A stretch of DNA of 64,000 bases, taken from contig JAYVTG010000113.1 in assembly GCA_043774625.1 (NCBI GenBank), forward strand, positions 18,473 to 82,472. Reading direction: 5' to 3'. The notes beneath the pieces are model-generated. The model was not told the DNA's origin. It saw only the letters and a list, made by a program, of their open reading frames with translations, and did no database searches. Source of the DNA: JAAFIP01 sp043774625. GTDB lineage: Bacteria; Pseudomonadota; Gammaproteobacteria; Burkholderiales; Burkholderiaceae_C. Shown here piece after piece: positions 39,590 to 48,410 of the stretch. The position numbers were made by a program, and so were the translations under genes. How positions within the stretch are numbered: position 1 is the stretch's first letter; each line of letters starts with the position of its first letter.

Positions 39590-42500
39590 TTGCATATCGT
39601 ACTTGTGGATTTCCCCAAACTCACGCCCGGCAAGCGCTATACCCTGCCCCGCCCTGTCAGTTCTGCCGACTCTTTGCTGTTAGCCCAATTTGCCACGCGT
39701 GAAAAATCTGCGGGTAAGCTCACGGCCATAGTCACCGCCGACGCGCTGGACGCGCAGCGCCTGGAGGGCGAGCTGGCCTTTTTCGCACCCGAGCTGCGCA
39801 CCGCCATCTTCCCCGACTGGGAAACCCTGCCCTACGACACGTTTTCGCCGCACCAGGACTTGATCAGCGAGCGGCTGGCGACGCTGTGGCGTATCTCTGA
39901 ACAATCTCGCCAGCGTAATGCAGATTCTGTGGACGTGCTGCTTATTCCGGCCACCACAGCCCTGTACCGCCTCGCCCCGCCCAGCTTCTTGGCTGGCTAC
40001 ACCTTTCACTTCAAGGTCAAGCAAAAGCTGGATGAAGCCAAGTTCAAATCGCAACTGACCATGGCGGGCTACAGCCACGTCACCCAGGTGGTTAGCCCTG
40101 GCGAATACGCCGTGCGCGGCGGGCTGATTGACCTGTTCCCCATGGGCAGCCCCGTGCCCTACCGTGTGGACCTGTTTGACGACGAGGTGGACAGCATTCG
40201 CACCTTTGACCCCGACAGCCAGCGCAGCCTGTACCCTGTGCCCGAAGTGCGCCTGCTACCCGGCCGCGAATTTCCCATGGACGACCCGGCGCGTAGCAAA
40301 TTTCGCAACCGCTGGCGCGAGCTGCTGGAAGGCGACCCGACCAAAAGCCGCATTTACAAAGACATGGGCAACGGTGTGGCCACAGCGGGCATTGAATATT
40401 ATTTGCCGCTGTTTTTTGATGAAACGGCGACCGTATTTGACTATCTGGGCGAACAGACCACCCTCGTCTTGCATGGCGATTTGGAACCCGCCTTTGCGCG
40501 CTTTTGGCAAGACGCGAAAGAGCGGTACCGACTGGTGCAGACCGACCCGGAGCGGCCCGCGTTGCCGCCCGATACTCTGTTTCTCAGTAGCGAGCAGTTT
40601 TATAGTCTTTCGAACGCTTTTTGCCAACTGGCGATTCGCGGCGCACAGTCCGTTCGCCCTGAGCCTGCCCTAGGGCATCCAAATGCGCTGATGGGTTCAG
40701 TTCAAACGCAAGGCGTGCCAGGTTCCGATTACGTTGAATACGCCGTTTTGCCCGCCTTGGCTGCGCAGCGTGGCATGGAAGACCCACTGTCGTTGCTACG
40801 TTCGCACATCGCAGGCTCTAGCCACCGCGTTTTGATCCTGGCCGAAAGCGATGGCCGCCGCGAAAGCTTGCTGGACTTTTTGCGCGCCAGCCATGTGTCG
40901 CCACCCGCGTTTGATTCGCTGCAAGAGTTTCAAACCAGTGACGAAAAAATCGGTATTGCCACAGCGGGCCTGGCTACGGGCTTTGCGTGGGCAGAACAAG
41001 ACATCGACTTCATTACCGAGACTGAACTGTTCGCCACCACAGGCAGCGCACGCAAACGCAAAAAGCAAGAACAAACGACCGACGTTGACGCGCTGATTAA
41101 AGACTTGAGCGAGCTAAAGGTGGGCGACCCAGTTGTCCACAGCCAGCACGGCATTGGGCGTTACCATGGTTTGGTCAACTTGGACATTGGTCAAAAAGAC
41201 GCGCAAGGCCATGCACAAGTGCAAGAGTTTTTGCACCTGGAATACGCCGACAAAGCCCTGCTGTATGTGCCTGTGAGCCAGTTGCACCAGATCAGCCGCT
41301 ACACGGGTGTATCAGCCGAAGAGGCGCCCCTGCACCGCCTGGGTAGCGGCCAGTGGGAAAAAGCCAAACGCAAGGCGGCCGAACAAGTGCGCGACAGCGC
41401 CGCCGAGCTGCTCAACATCTATGCCCGCCGCGCCGCGCGTGTAGGCCACGCCTTTAAATACAGCCCGCAAGACTACGAAGCCTTTGCCAACGACTTTGGC
41501 TTTGAAGAAACCGCCGACCAGCGCGCCGCCATTCACGCCGTCATTCAAGACATGATCTCGCCCTGCCCCATGGACCGCCTGGTGTGCGGCGACGTGGGCT
41601 TTGGCAAGACCGAGGTGGCTTTGCGCGCTGCGTTCATAGCCATCACCGGCGGCAAGCAGGTGGCCATCCTCGCGCCCACCACGCTGCTGGCCGAGCAGCA
41701 CCACCAAACCTTGATAGACCGCTTTAGCAAGTGGCCGGTGAAGGTGGCCGAGGTGTCGCGCTTTCGTTCGACCAAAGAAATCAACGCCACCCTCAAAGGT
41801 TTGGCCGAAGGTACCGTAGACATTGTGGTGGGTACGCACAAGCTGCTGAGTGAATCCACCAAGTTCAAAAACCTGGGCCTGCTCATCATCGACGAAGAGC
41901 ACCGCTTTGGTGTGCGCCACAAAGAGGCCATGAAGGCCATGCGCGCCGAGGTGGACATCCTCACACTCACCGCTACACCGATACCCAGAACGATGGGCAT
42001 GGCGCTGGAAGGCCTGCGCGATTTGAGCGTGATAGCCACCGCGCCGCAGCGCCGCCTGGCGATTAAAACCTTTGTGCGCACCGAAGGCACTGGCGTGATA
42101 CGCGAGGCCGTACTGCGCGAATTAAAACGCGGCGGTCAGGTTTACTTTTTGCACAACGAGGTAGAGACAATAGAAAACCGCCGCCAGAAGCTGGAAGAAA
42201 TTTTGCCCGAGGCGCGCATAGCCGTAGCCCACGGCCAAATGCCCGAGCGTCAGTTGGAAAAGGTGATGAAAGACTTTATCGCCCAGCGCTACAACATTTT
42301 GCTGTGCTCCACGATTATTGAAACCGGTATTGACGTGCCCACCGCCAACACCATTGTGATGAGCCGCGCCGACAAGTTTGGCCTGGCGCAATTGCACCAG
42401 TTGCGTGGCCGCGTAGGCCGCAGCCACCACCAGGCCTATGCGTATTTGATGGTGCCCGACGTGCAGGGCCTGACCAGGCAAGCCGCGCAGCGTATGGAAG

Positions 42501-43162
42501 CGATTCAAGCGATGGAAGAACTGGGCAGTGGCTTTTATCTGGCCATGCACGACCTGGAAATTCGCGGTGCAGGCGAAGTGCTGGGCGAAAACCAGAGCGG
42601 CAATATGCTGGAGATAGGCTTTCAGCTCTACAACGAAATGCTGGCCGAAGCGGTGGCATCGCTCAAGGCGGGCAAAGAGCCGGACTTACTGGCCCCCCTG
42701 CATGCCACGACCGAGATCAACCTGCACGCCCCGGCCCTGCTGCCCAGCGACTATTGCGGCGACGTGCATTTGCGTTTGTCTTTCTACAAAAAACTGGCTA
42801 CCGCCAAAACCAACGACCAGATAGACAACCTGCTGGAAGAAATTGTGGACCGCTTTGGCAAACTACCCTCGCAGGCGCAAACCCTCATCGACGTGCACCG
42901 CCTGCGCGTGCTGGCCAAGCCCTATGGCGTGGTGAAGGTAGACGCTGCGCCGGGTGTTATTACCATCGGCTTCGTCAAAAACCCGCCCATAGACAGCATG
43001 GCCATCTTGCATTTGATTCAAAAGAACAAACACATCAAACTGGCAGGTAATGACAAACTGCGCATAGAACGCGAACTGCCCGATACCAAATTGCGTGCGC
43101 AGATGGTGCGGGATGTGCTGAAAAGCTTGGGAACGCCACTCAAGGAGGCGGTTGCAGTATAA
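39590..43162 (+). CDS. mfd: transcription-repair coupling factor
   Basis: A 1190-residue Mfd that removes stalled RNA polymerase and recruits UvrA. The UvrB-like N-terminal module (FPDWETLPYDTFSPHQDLISERL), the RNAP-interaction domain after HSQHGIGRYHGL, and the RecG-like translocase motors are present: Walker A GDVGFGKTEVALRAA, DEEHRFG, SATPIPRTMGMAL-like motif, CSTIIETGIDVP and LHQLRGRVGRS. The start is uncertain: TTG at 39590 is used, GTG at 39605 is possible. A short stretch near residues 352-362 (SVRPEPALGHP) comes from a partial copy of the GTTCGCCCT repeat. Confidence 0.95.
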   Translation: MHIVLVDFPKLTPGKRYTLPRPVSSADSLLLAQFATREKSAGKLTAIVTADALDAQRLEGELAFFAPELRTAIFPDWETLPYDTFSPHQDLISERLATLWRISEQSRQRNADSVDVLLIPATTALYRLAPPSFLAGYTFHFKVKQKLDEAKFKSQLTMAGYSHVTQVVSPGEYAVRGGLIDLFPMGSPVPYRVDLFDDEVDSIRTFDPDSQRSLYPVPEVRLLPGREFPMDDPARSKFRNRWRELLEGDPTKSRIYKDMGNGVATAGIEYYLPLFFDETATVFDYLGEQTTLVLHGDLEPAFARFWQDAKERYRLVQTDPERPALPPDTLFLSSEQFYSLSNAFCQLAIRGAQSVRPEPALGHPNALMGSVQTQGVPGSDYVEYAVLPALAAQRGMEDPLSLLRSHIAGSSHRVLILAESDGRRESLLDFLRASHVSPPAFDSLQEFQTSDEKIGIATAGLATGFAWAEQDIDFITETELFATTGSARKRKKQEQTTDVDALIKDLSELKVGDPVVHSQHGIGRYHGLVNLDIGQKDAQGHAQVQEFLHLEYADKALLYVPVSQLHQISRYTGVSAEEAPLHRLGSGQWEKAKRKAAEQVRDSAAELLNIYARRAARVGHAFKYSPQDYEAFANDFGFEETADQRAAIHAVIQDMISPCPMDRLVCGDVGFGKTEVALRAAFIAITGGKQVAILAPTTLLAEQHHQTLIDRFSKWPVKVAEVSRFRSTKEINATLKGLAEGTVDIVVGTHKLLSESTKFKNLGLLIIDEEHRFGVRHKEAMKAMRAEVDILTLTATPIPRTMGMALEGLRDLSVIATAPQRRLAIKTFVRTEGTGVIREAVLRELKRGGQVYFLHNEVETIENRRQKLEEILPEARIAVAHGQMPERQLEKVMKDFIAQRYNILLCSTIIETGIDVPTANTIVMSRADKFGLAQLHQLRGRVGRSHHQAYAYLMVPDVQGLTRQAAQRMEAIQAMEELGSGFYLAMHDLEIRGAGEVLGENQSGNMLEIGFQLYNEMLAEAVASLKAGKEPDLLAPLHATTEINLHAPALLPSDYCGDVHLRLSFYKKLATAKTNDQIDNLLEEIVDRFGKLPSQAQTLIDVHRLRVLAKPYGVVKVDAAPGVITIGFVKNPPIDSMAILHLIQKNKHIKLAGNDKLRIERELPDTKLRAQMVRDVLKSLGTPLKEAVAV
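40652..40676. repeat. partial copy of the GTTCGCCCT palindromic repeat inside mfd
   Basis: GTTCGCCCTGAGC matches the first half of the element in ygiQ; the second half is altered but still pairs (GCCCT with AGGGC). It is translated in frame within the N-terminal half of Mfd. Confidence 0.45.
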
Positions 43163-43180
43163 GTACGACGCACTTATACT
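43158..43180 (+). promoter_or_regulatory. vapBC operator and -10 region overlapping the mfd stop
   Basis: TATAAGT (43158-43164) and ACTTATA (43172-43178) form a perfect 7-bp inverted repeat with 7-bp spacing, and TATACT at 43175-43180 is a good -10 box. The palindrome includes the mfd TAA. Autorepression by VapB-VapC is the usual logic. A TTTAGGAG ribosome binding site follows before vapB. Confidence 0.6.
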
Positions 43181-43206
43181 TATAGGTACGGCTTTAGGAG
43201 TTCACG

Positions 43207-43461
43207 ATGACTCAGGTAACCTTATATTTTGATGATGATGCAGCAGCGCGCGCGCGCGCTGGCGCTGCAGCGACCAAAATGTCGCTCAGCGGTTGGGTCA
43301 CCAAATTAATAAAAGACCACACCCCGCCGGTTGATGACAACGGCTACCCGCCAGGCTTTTTTGAGTCCATCAAAGCCAGCGCTGGCATTTGGGACGACTT
43401 CCCCACCCAAGAGCAAATACGCGCCGATATAGGCCATGACCTTCCGCGTGAAAGCTATTAA
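43207..43461 (+). CDS. VapB-type ribbon-helix-helix antitoxin
   Basis: An 84-residue protein with an RHH-like N-terminus (QVTLYFDDDAAARARAGAAATKMSLSGWVTKLIKDHT) and an acidic, toxin-wrapping C-terminus (GIWDDFPTQEQIRADIG). Strong AGGAG site. Its stop overlaps the toxin start (TAATG). Confidence 0.82.
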   Translation: MTQVTLYFDDDAAARARAGAAATKMSLSGWVTKLIKDHTPPVDDNGYPPGFFESIKASAGIWDDFPTQEQIRADIGHDLPRESY

Positions 43462-43856
43462 TGTATTTACTCGATAGCAACATCCTGATTTACTGGTTTA
43501 AAGACATGGGTAATGTGGCTGAAAATCTCAAAAAACACCCCGCCCACACCATCAAAATCCCTACGCCCGCCCTGTTTGAACTGGAATACGGCACCGCAAA
43601 GTCCAACAAGCCACAGCAACAGCGCACCCAAATTGACCTAGTCATGCAGCGCTTTGAAAGCATGCCACTAGACTACGCAAGTGCCCGTCAGGCGGGTGTA
43701 TTACGCGGCTCCCTGGAAAGCCAGGGAAACACTATTGGAGCCTACGACCTGCTCATTGCAGGCATCGCTTTGGCAAATCAGTTCACGGTAGTCACCCGCA
43801 ACGTGCGCGAGTTTTCCCGGGTGCCCAATTTGAAAGTAGAAAATTGGTATGACTAA
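43461..43856 (+). CDS. vapC: VapC-type PIN ribonuclease toxin
   Basis: A 131-residue PIN domain protein: D5 in YLLDSNILIYW, Glu in LFELEYGTAK, Asp in IGAYDLLIAGIALAN, and the C-terminal VVTRNVREFSRVPNLKVENW typical of VapC. Predicted to cleave tRNA or rRNA in translation-inhibiting fashion. The next ORF begins 8 bp before its stop. Confidence 0.9.
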   Translation: MYLLDSNILIYWFKDMGNVAENLKKHPAHTIKIPTPALFELEYGTAKSNKPQQQRTQIDLVMQRFESMPLDYASARQAGVLRGSLESQGNTIGAYDLLIAGIALANQFTVVTRNVREFSRVPNLKVENWYD

Positions 43857-45270
43857 GGAAATGAGGCCGCATCCGATGGCGCGATCAGGCTATCACAAAT
43901 CATCGCGTCTGAATGTTAGGCCACACAGCACCGCCCACCCCATCTTTCTACCCCCACTGTCTACCAGCAGCGAGTCTGTCAAAACTGTAGGCGGCAACCA
44001 AGACGTCATCCTCACCATCCCCGGCCTGGCAGGCTTTGCCATGAAGGTGAAAGCCAACAGTGTGACCTTTCCCGATGGCAGCCGCGTTGGCACCCTGGTG
44101 GTTAGCCCCGTGACCGCAGACAAACTGCCCATGGCCCCGCCCGCAGGGGGCGCGCAGTTTGGCGTGCCCGCCTGGACCATTCAGCCCGCAGGCACCCGGT
44201 TTGACCCGCCCATCGAAGTCACCTTGCCCAACGCCAGCAGCCAACCGCCCGGTGACAACCTGCCCATAGTGCAGTGGGACCATGACCTGGGCCAATACGT
44301 AGCCATGGGCCGGGCCACGGTAAGCGAAGACGGCAGCGTGCTGGTGACCGACAGCGGCTCTGGCCTGACCAAGGCGGGCTGGGGTGGGTTGTGTCGGTAT
44401 GACCCGGATAAGTGTGGGCAAAGCGAGCCGCCGAAATGTACGGATTGCCAAACATTGTTTACGGGAAGTGGGGCCTGCCCAACATGCTATGCAGACTTAT
44501 CGAAAAATGGTACTAAATGTGATGGGAAAGTGTGTAACACATGCCAAGGTGGCGCGTGCAAAGCAGACCCAAGCAAGGATGGATTACGCGATACAGATAT
44601 TGATGTAAACATAATAAATGTTTCCCTAGAAACGCCGTCATATAAATTTTTCAAAGATTCACTTAAAAAGTGGATCACAAGATTTGGAGGTCTTGAAATT
44701 GGTGTCAAAGGAAAATTTTCTGGCACATTAAGAGAGAGTCACATTTGCTGCAGTAAAAAAGAAGGTGCTATTTCATCAAATGTAAGCATGGGCGGAGATG
44801 TGGAGTTGGAATTTAGCTGGAACTGGCTCAAAGGCAGTGGTTTAGCTACTGCATTCACGGGACTTGATGAACTAGGTGCTTATACTAAAGTTAAACTTTT
44901 TGTTGGAACTGGTGGAGCTACCTCGGAACTCATTTGGGACGACTGCGAGAGAAAGGGCAGTGGTTTGTTAGCTGTGGGAGGTGGTTTAACGGTTGATTTT
45001 CTCAATGCAACCATAAAAGGCAAAATTCCAGTTAATGGAAGTCAAGTAGACGTTGAGTTCACACCGCTGCTGATTGGCGGTGGAGGTGGAGTTTCAACTA
45101 CTGCAAAATTGATGTCTGCAAAAGCGATACAGGAGCTTGGGATCTGGCGTTGGAATGCTTTCTTGAAAGTGGCTGAATATAAATTTGGGCTTTTTAAAAT
45201 TTCACTTGTAAACGTTACTGGTTCTGATAGCGGAACAGTTGATGGAGTGACCTTTCTGGGTAGTCTTTAA
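43849..45270 (+). CDS. C-terminal part of a large secreted repeat protein with an AT-rich tail
   Basis: A 473-residue ORF with no signal peptide; its first 30 residues look non-native. Residues 38-180 (VKTVGGNQDVILTIPGLAGF, then FPDGSRVGTLVVSPV, then PAWTIQPAGTRFDPPIEVTLPN, then DGSVLVTDSGSGLTKAGWG) are, from memory, like the C-terminal region of very large Ig/TIG-type exported proteins of betaproteobacteria. The N-terminal part is missing. A Cys-rich link follows (CTDCQTLFTGSGACPTC, then CDGKVCNTCQGGAC), then an AT-rich, Gly-rich C-terminal domain (200-473) of unknown fold. The base-composition change at about 44.45 kb marks a foreign tail, as in proteins with interchangeable C-terminal cargo. 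Whether it is expressed is unclear. Confidence 0.55.
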   Translation: MTKEMRPHPMARSGYHKSSRLNVRPHSTAHPIFLPPLSTSSESVKTVGGNQDVILTIPGLAGFAMKVKANSVTFPDGSRVGTLVVSPVTADKLPMAPPAGGAQFGVPAWTIQPAGTRFDPPIEVTLPNASSQPPGDNLPIVQWDHDLGQYVAMGRATVSEDGSVLVTDSGSGLTKAGWGGLCRYDPDKCGQSEPPKCTDCQTLFTGSGACPTCYADLSKNGTKCDGKVCNTCQGGACKADPSKDGLRDTDIDVNIINVSLETPSYKFFKDSLKKWITRFGGLEIGVKGKFSGTLRESHICCSKKEGAISSNVSMGGDVELEFSWNWLKGSGLATAFTGLDELGAYTKVKLFVGTGGATSELIWDDCERKGSGLLAVGGGLTVDFLNATIKGKIPVNGSQVDVEFTPLLIGGGGGVSTTAKLMSAKAIQELGIWRWNAFLKVAEYKFGLFKISLVNVTGSDSGTVDGVTFLGSL

Positions 45271-45821
45271 TGCGAAAGTTTAGAGCCTTAATCTGGCGAA
45301 CAATACATAGACTAATCTGGCTGTTGTGTTTGATGCCATTAGTACTTATTACGGGTTCAAATACCTACAATATTGCAAAATTCTACTTTTTTTCTACCCA
45401 ATTTCTAGGTTTGGTCAATAAACATGGAGTGGATGTTGAAACCGTTGAACTAATGGGACCAAAAAACTTAGCTTCGAGCCACACACAGCTGACGCCATGG
45501 ATTGAATTTACTGTAGCTACTAAAGACAGCGAAACAATAATTTGTAAAGCGGAAGGGCAGTACCCCATTTTTGGTCTATTTGTGTCAGCCGACCTGCCTA
45601 TACTAAAGATTGAGTTGGAAAAATTAATTATTTCAAGTAAAAAAACAATGCAAATTTATTTGGACAACGGTGACATTAGTCACTGCGTAGTCTCGAAAAA
45701 AATTAGCAAGACATCTTATCTATTTATTTTCATCTTTATAGCTACATTACTTGCGACAGTTGCAGTTATTACTAAGCTACTTAATTCATGGATTAAATTT
45801 TCAAAGAAACGATATGTATAA
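45270..45821 (+). CDS. membrane protein of unknown function, AT-rich
   Basis: A 183-residue protein with two hydrophobic segments (residues 13-30 and 150-172) flanking an exported domain. It follows the previous gene by a TAATG overlap and shares its low GC. I do not recognise the family. The layout (TM, about 120 extracytoplasmic residues, TM) and coupling suggest a partner or protector of the upstream protein, but that is inference. Confidence 0.6.
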   Translation: MRKFRALIWRTIHRLIWLLCLMPLVLITGSNTYNIAKFYFFSTQFLGLVNKHGVDVETVELMGPKNLASSHTQLTPWIEFTVATKDSETIICKAEGQYPIFGLFVSADLPILKIELEKLIISSKKTMQIYLDNGDISHCVVSKKISKTSYLFIFIFIATLLATVAVITKLLNSWIKFSKKRYV

Positions 45822-46434
45822 AAAAATAGCCTTAAATCTGTCAACGCTAATAATTTTGACGATTTGCGCAAACAGCGGATACTGCCAAAAATTGTCCTTG
45901 CCGCAATTCAAGCAAATAATAGTAGAAACAGTTCACACTTATCAAAGCTTTTCATATGAAGGTACAGTTGACTTCATTGGTGGGGGGGCAACGCCTAAAT
46001 TAGATAAACAAGGGCCAGAGTATGCCTTGGCTGAGTTTATTAATTTGATGGCTATTGGCGATGTTGATAGTGCCACCTCTAGATGGACAAGCGACTCGAT
46101 TAAACTAATTTCCAAACGTAATAACCAGATACCAAAATCTGATTTGATAACAAGTATGCGCGTGCAAAATGAAGGCATAAATTTCCAATTTGTGAACAAG
46201 TTAGTTTACGGAAATTATGTGATCCTAGAACTAAAGCTATCGAAAAACCAGCAAACCAAACCCATTCCTAACGAGTCATATGCGTTAGTTAGTGAAAATT
46301 CTATTTGGAAATTGACGCAAGAATTGGCCGATGATCCCGTTATGTGTTGCAGTAACTCTAGTCAATCCAGGTTGAGAAGGGTTGGTGTACCAGGGGGCGA
46401 GTTCAAACAAGTTCTGAAAGCACTCAGTCAATAA
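45814..46434 (+). CDS. secreted or periplasmic protein of unknown function, AT-rich
   Basis: A 206-residue protein from the ATG at 45814, which overlaps the previous stop by 8 bp. A signal peptide is clear (KIALNLSTLIILTICANSGYCQ, cleavage near residue 25). The middle (PEYALAEFINLMAIGDVDSATSRWTSDS) resembles small NTF2-like or DUF4878-type periplasmic domains, only weakly. It closes the three-gene AT-rich cassette. Confidence 0.6.
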   Translation: MYKKIALNLSTLIILTICANSGYCQKLSLPQFKQIIVETVHTYQSFSYEGTVDFIGGGATPKLDKQGPEYALAEFINLMAIGDVDSATSRWTSDSIKLISKRNNQIPKSDLITSMRVQNEGINFQFVNKLVYGNYVILELKLSKNQQTKPIPNESYALVSENSIWKLTQELADDPVMCCSNSSQSRLRRVGVPGGEFKQVLKALSQ

Positions 46435-47165
46435 CTAATTCACTATCCGCAAAAATCTAATTAAATTTTTTAAACATAGTGTGAATCACTGCTATGAACC
46501 GTATGAACCTACATACAAAACACACTGCGGCCCAGCATCGTACGGAGAACACGCGCATTCATAATTTGTACACCTCTGATCCAGCTATTCACTATCAACT
46601 AAATAGCTGTCTGATTATGATTTATGTGAGTTGCAGGCCAAAATTATTTCGAAAAAGGCTTTCTCAACGCCTTCTACAAAGCTCAGATCTATTCACCTCC
46701 GCCCGCAACCTCACCATAATCACCGACCAGGTTGGCCGCGCCCAAGTATGGATGACGGTAGGCAAACACTCTTGTCCAAGTACCAAGGTGATCAAAGCAA
46801 GCAATTCTAAACTAGGCGAAGAAGTCACCTACACCCGCGGCTCCAACCCCTGCAAAGTAGCCCAACGCATCATCTTGTGCACCGATAAAAACGGCCTGGT
46901 CACTTTACGCCGCCAACTAGGTAACGTCGAAGGCCTGATTAGCATCAAAACCCAAGCTTTAAAATTTGAACCATTCTTACCCATCAAAATGACCTGTAGC
47001 CAGCGTCGAATATGCCCAGACAGCTATCAAAAAAATAGTATTTGTCTGTCTGCGCCTGTCACCGATTCTCTGGCTTTCGCCACACGCCATTAACGGTATG
47101 CCTATCAATTATCTTGGGCAATCTTCGTCTTGCTACGTAACCAAAAATATCTAAAAGCTACGAAT
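46435..47165 (+). other. degenerate region between the AT-rich cassette and an N-terminal gene fragment
   Basis: About 730 bp without a convincing gene. A 199-codon open frame (46494-47093) has a poor start and no ribosome binding site. Its middle (DLFTSARNLTIITDQVGRAQVWM, then SCPSTKVIKASNSKLGEEVTYTRGSNPCKVAQRIILC in blocks) has normal host-like composition and may be the remains of a real gene. A copy of the 41-nt repeat (46999-47039) overwrites its end. Confidence 0.4.
46999..47039 (+). repeat. 41-nt hairpin repeat, copy 12
   Basis: Forward, at the end of the degenerate region 46.4-47.1 kb. Stem CTAT/ATAG. Confidence 0.85.
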
Positions 47166-47582
47166 ATGCGAAATAAGAAACACAATACAAATGTGACGGC
47201 ACCCCTGCGCAGCATGGTGAGCGCGTGGGTGCTGGTGGTTCTGGGTGGCGTGGCTGCGTTGGGGGCTTGGCCTTCGTGGGCGCAGGGCACGCCGCCTGCG
47301 CTGGATGCCAATTGCACGGTTACGGCCATGAACCGCACGGCCCCTTTGCAGGCAGATTACGGCTTTACCATTTACAACATTCCGGGTGCTGCGGCCTTTA
47401 TTGGCCCCGGCACGCCGCCCCCAGCACCGCCGTTTCGCGTGCGCGCGGTGTGCTCAGACGGCACAGTGGGCGAAACCAACATAGCTTTGCCCGAGTTTGG
47501 CAGCACTGTGGTGTACACGGGTGCGATTAACGGGAACTATTGGATAGCCCACACAGAATATGCGCGAACAGCTACGAAATAG
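47166..47582 (+). pseudogene. N-terminal fragment of a large secreted repeat protein
   Basis: 138 codons. A signal sequence (RSMVSAWVLVVLGGVAALGAWPSWAQG) is followed by the NCTVTAMNRTAPLQADYGFTIYNIPG and FRVRAVCSDGTVGETNIALPEFGSTVVYTG blocks which, from memory, open giant carboxypeptidase-regulatory/TIG-type proteins. The frame then enters a 41-nt repeat copy (47547-47587) that contributes the last residues (HTEYARTATK) and the stop. So the rest of a much longer protein has been lost. It complements the C-terminal fragment at 43849 but lies downstream of it. Confidence 0.65.
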
Positions 47583-47587
47583 ATAGT
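47547..47587 (+). repeat. 41-nt hairpin repeat, copy 13
   Basis: Forward; truncates the N-terminal fragment gene and lies 5 bp before the serB start. Confidence 0.85.
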
Positions 47588-47591
47588 AACC

Positions 47592-48311
47592 ATGTATTCA
47601 CCTATAGAAATATTACCCAGCCTTGTTATCCGCAATGTCAAAATTCCACTGACATTGCGCCAGTTCAAACTCGCAGCTTTCGACATGGATTCCACGCTCA
47701 TCAATATTGAATGTGTCGACGAAATTGCCGATGCCGCAGGGCGTAAGGCCGAGGTAGCCGCCATTACCGAAGCGGCCATGCGCGGCGAGATCGCCGATTA
47801 CAAAGACTCGTTGCGCCGCCGCGTGGCTTTGCTCAAGGGTGTGCCTGTAGCGGCGATGGACGACGTGCTGCACAAGCGCTTAAAACTTAACCCCGGCGCG
47901 CAGAAGTTGACACAAACCTTCAAGTCGGCGGGCATGCATTTGCTACTCGTCTCGGGTGGTTTCACCTACTTTACCGACCACGTGCGCGACCGTTTGCAGA
48001 TCGACTCCACACGCTCCAACGTGCTGGAGATTGCAGACGGCAAGCTCACCGGGCGCATGGTAGACCAGGATTGGGGTGACATTTGCGATGGCGAGGAAAA
48101 GCGCAAGATGCTGCTGGAGACCTGCGCAAAACTAGGCATTGCGCCTTCGCAGGCGATTGCGGTGGGCGATGGCGCAAATGACTTGCCGATGATGGGAGAG
48201 TCGGGTTTATCGGTGGCTTATCACGCCAAGCCCAAGGTGCGCGAACAGGCGATGGTGGCGATCAACCGGGGTGGACTGGACAGATTGTTGGAATTGTTTT
48301 CCTCCACCTGA
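47592..48311 (+). CDS. serB: phosphoserine phosphatase
   Basis: A 239-residue HAD phosphatase making L-serine. The nucleophile motif is FDMDSTLIN, followed by ECVDEIADAAG, the LLLVSGGFTYF motif II and the GDGANDLPMM motif III. It lacks the N-terminal ACT domain of longer SerB proteins. The ATG at 47592 is only 5 bp beyond a repeat copy and has no ribosome binding site, so a start nearer AFDMDST is possible. Confidence 0.92.
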   Translation: MYSPIEILPSLVIRNVKIPLTLRQFKLAAFDMDSTLINIECVDEIADAAGRKAEVAAITEAAMRGEIADYKDSLRRRVALLKGVPVAAMDDVLHKRLKLNPGAQKLTQTFKSAGMHLLLVSGGFTYFTDHVRDRLQIDSTRSNVLEIADGKLTGRMVDQDWGDICDGEEKRKMLLETCAKLGIAPSQAIAVGDGANDLPMMGESGLSVAYHAKPKVREQAMVAINRGGLDRLLELFSST

Positions 48312-48343
48312 TTTAGCCTTTTTAGGCCTGTTTATAGCCTGTA

Positions 48344-48384
48344 GCCAGCGTAGAATATGCGCGAGCAGCTACTAAATATGTAGC
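48344..48384 (+). repeat. 41-nt hairpin repeat, copy 14
   Basis: Forward, between serB and the RND permease stop. Close to consensus; stem GCTAC/GTAGC. Confidence 0.93.
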
Positions 48385-48410
48385 AACCTGTGCACACTGC
48401 TTGGGCTGAA

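Noticed and set aside
46494..47093. 199-codon ORF as an intact gene
   Set aside because: Poor start, no ribosome binding site, and its end runs into a repeat copy; kept only as part of a degenerate region.
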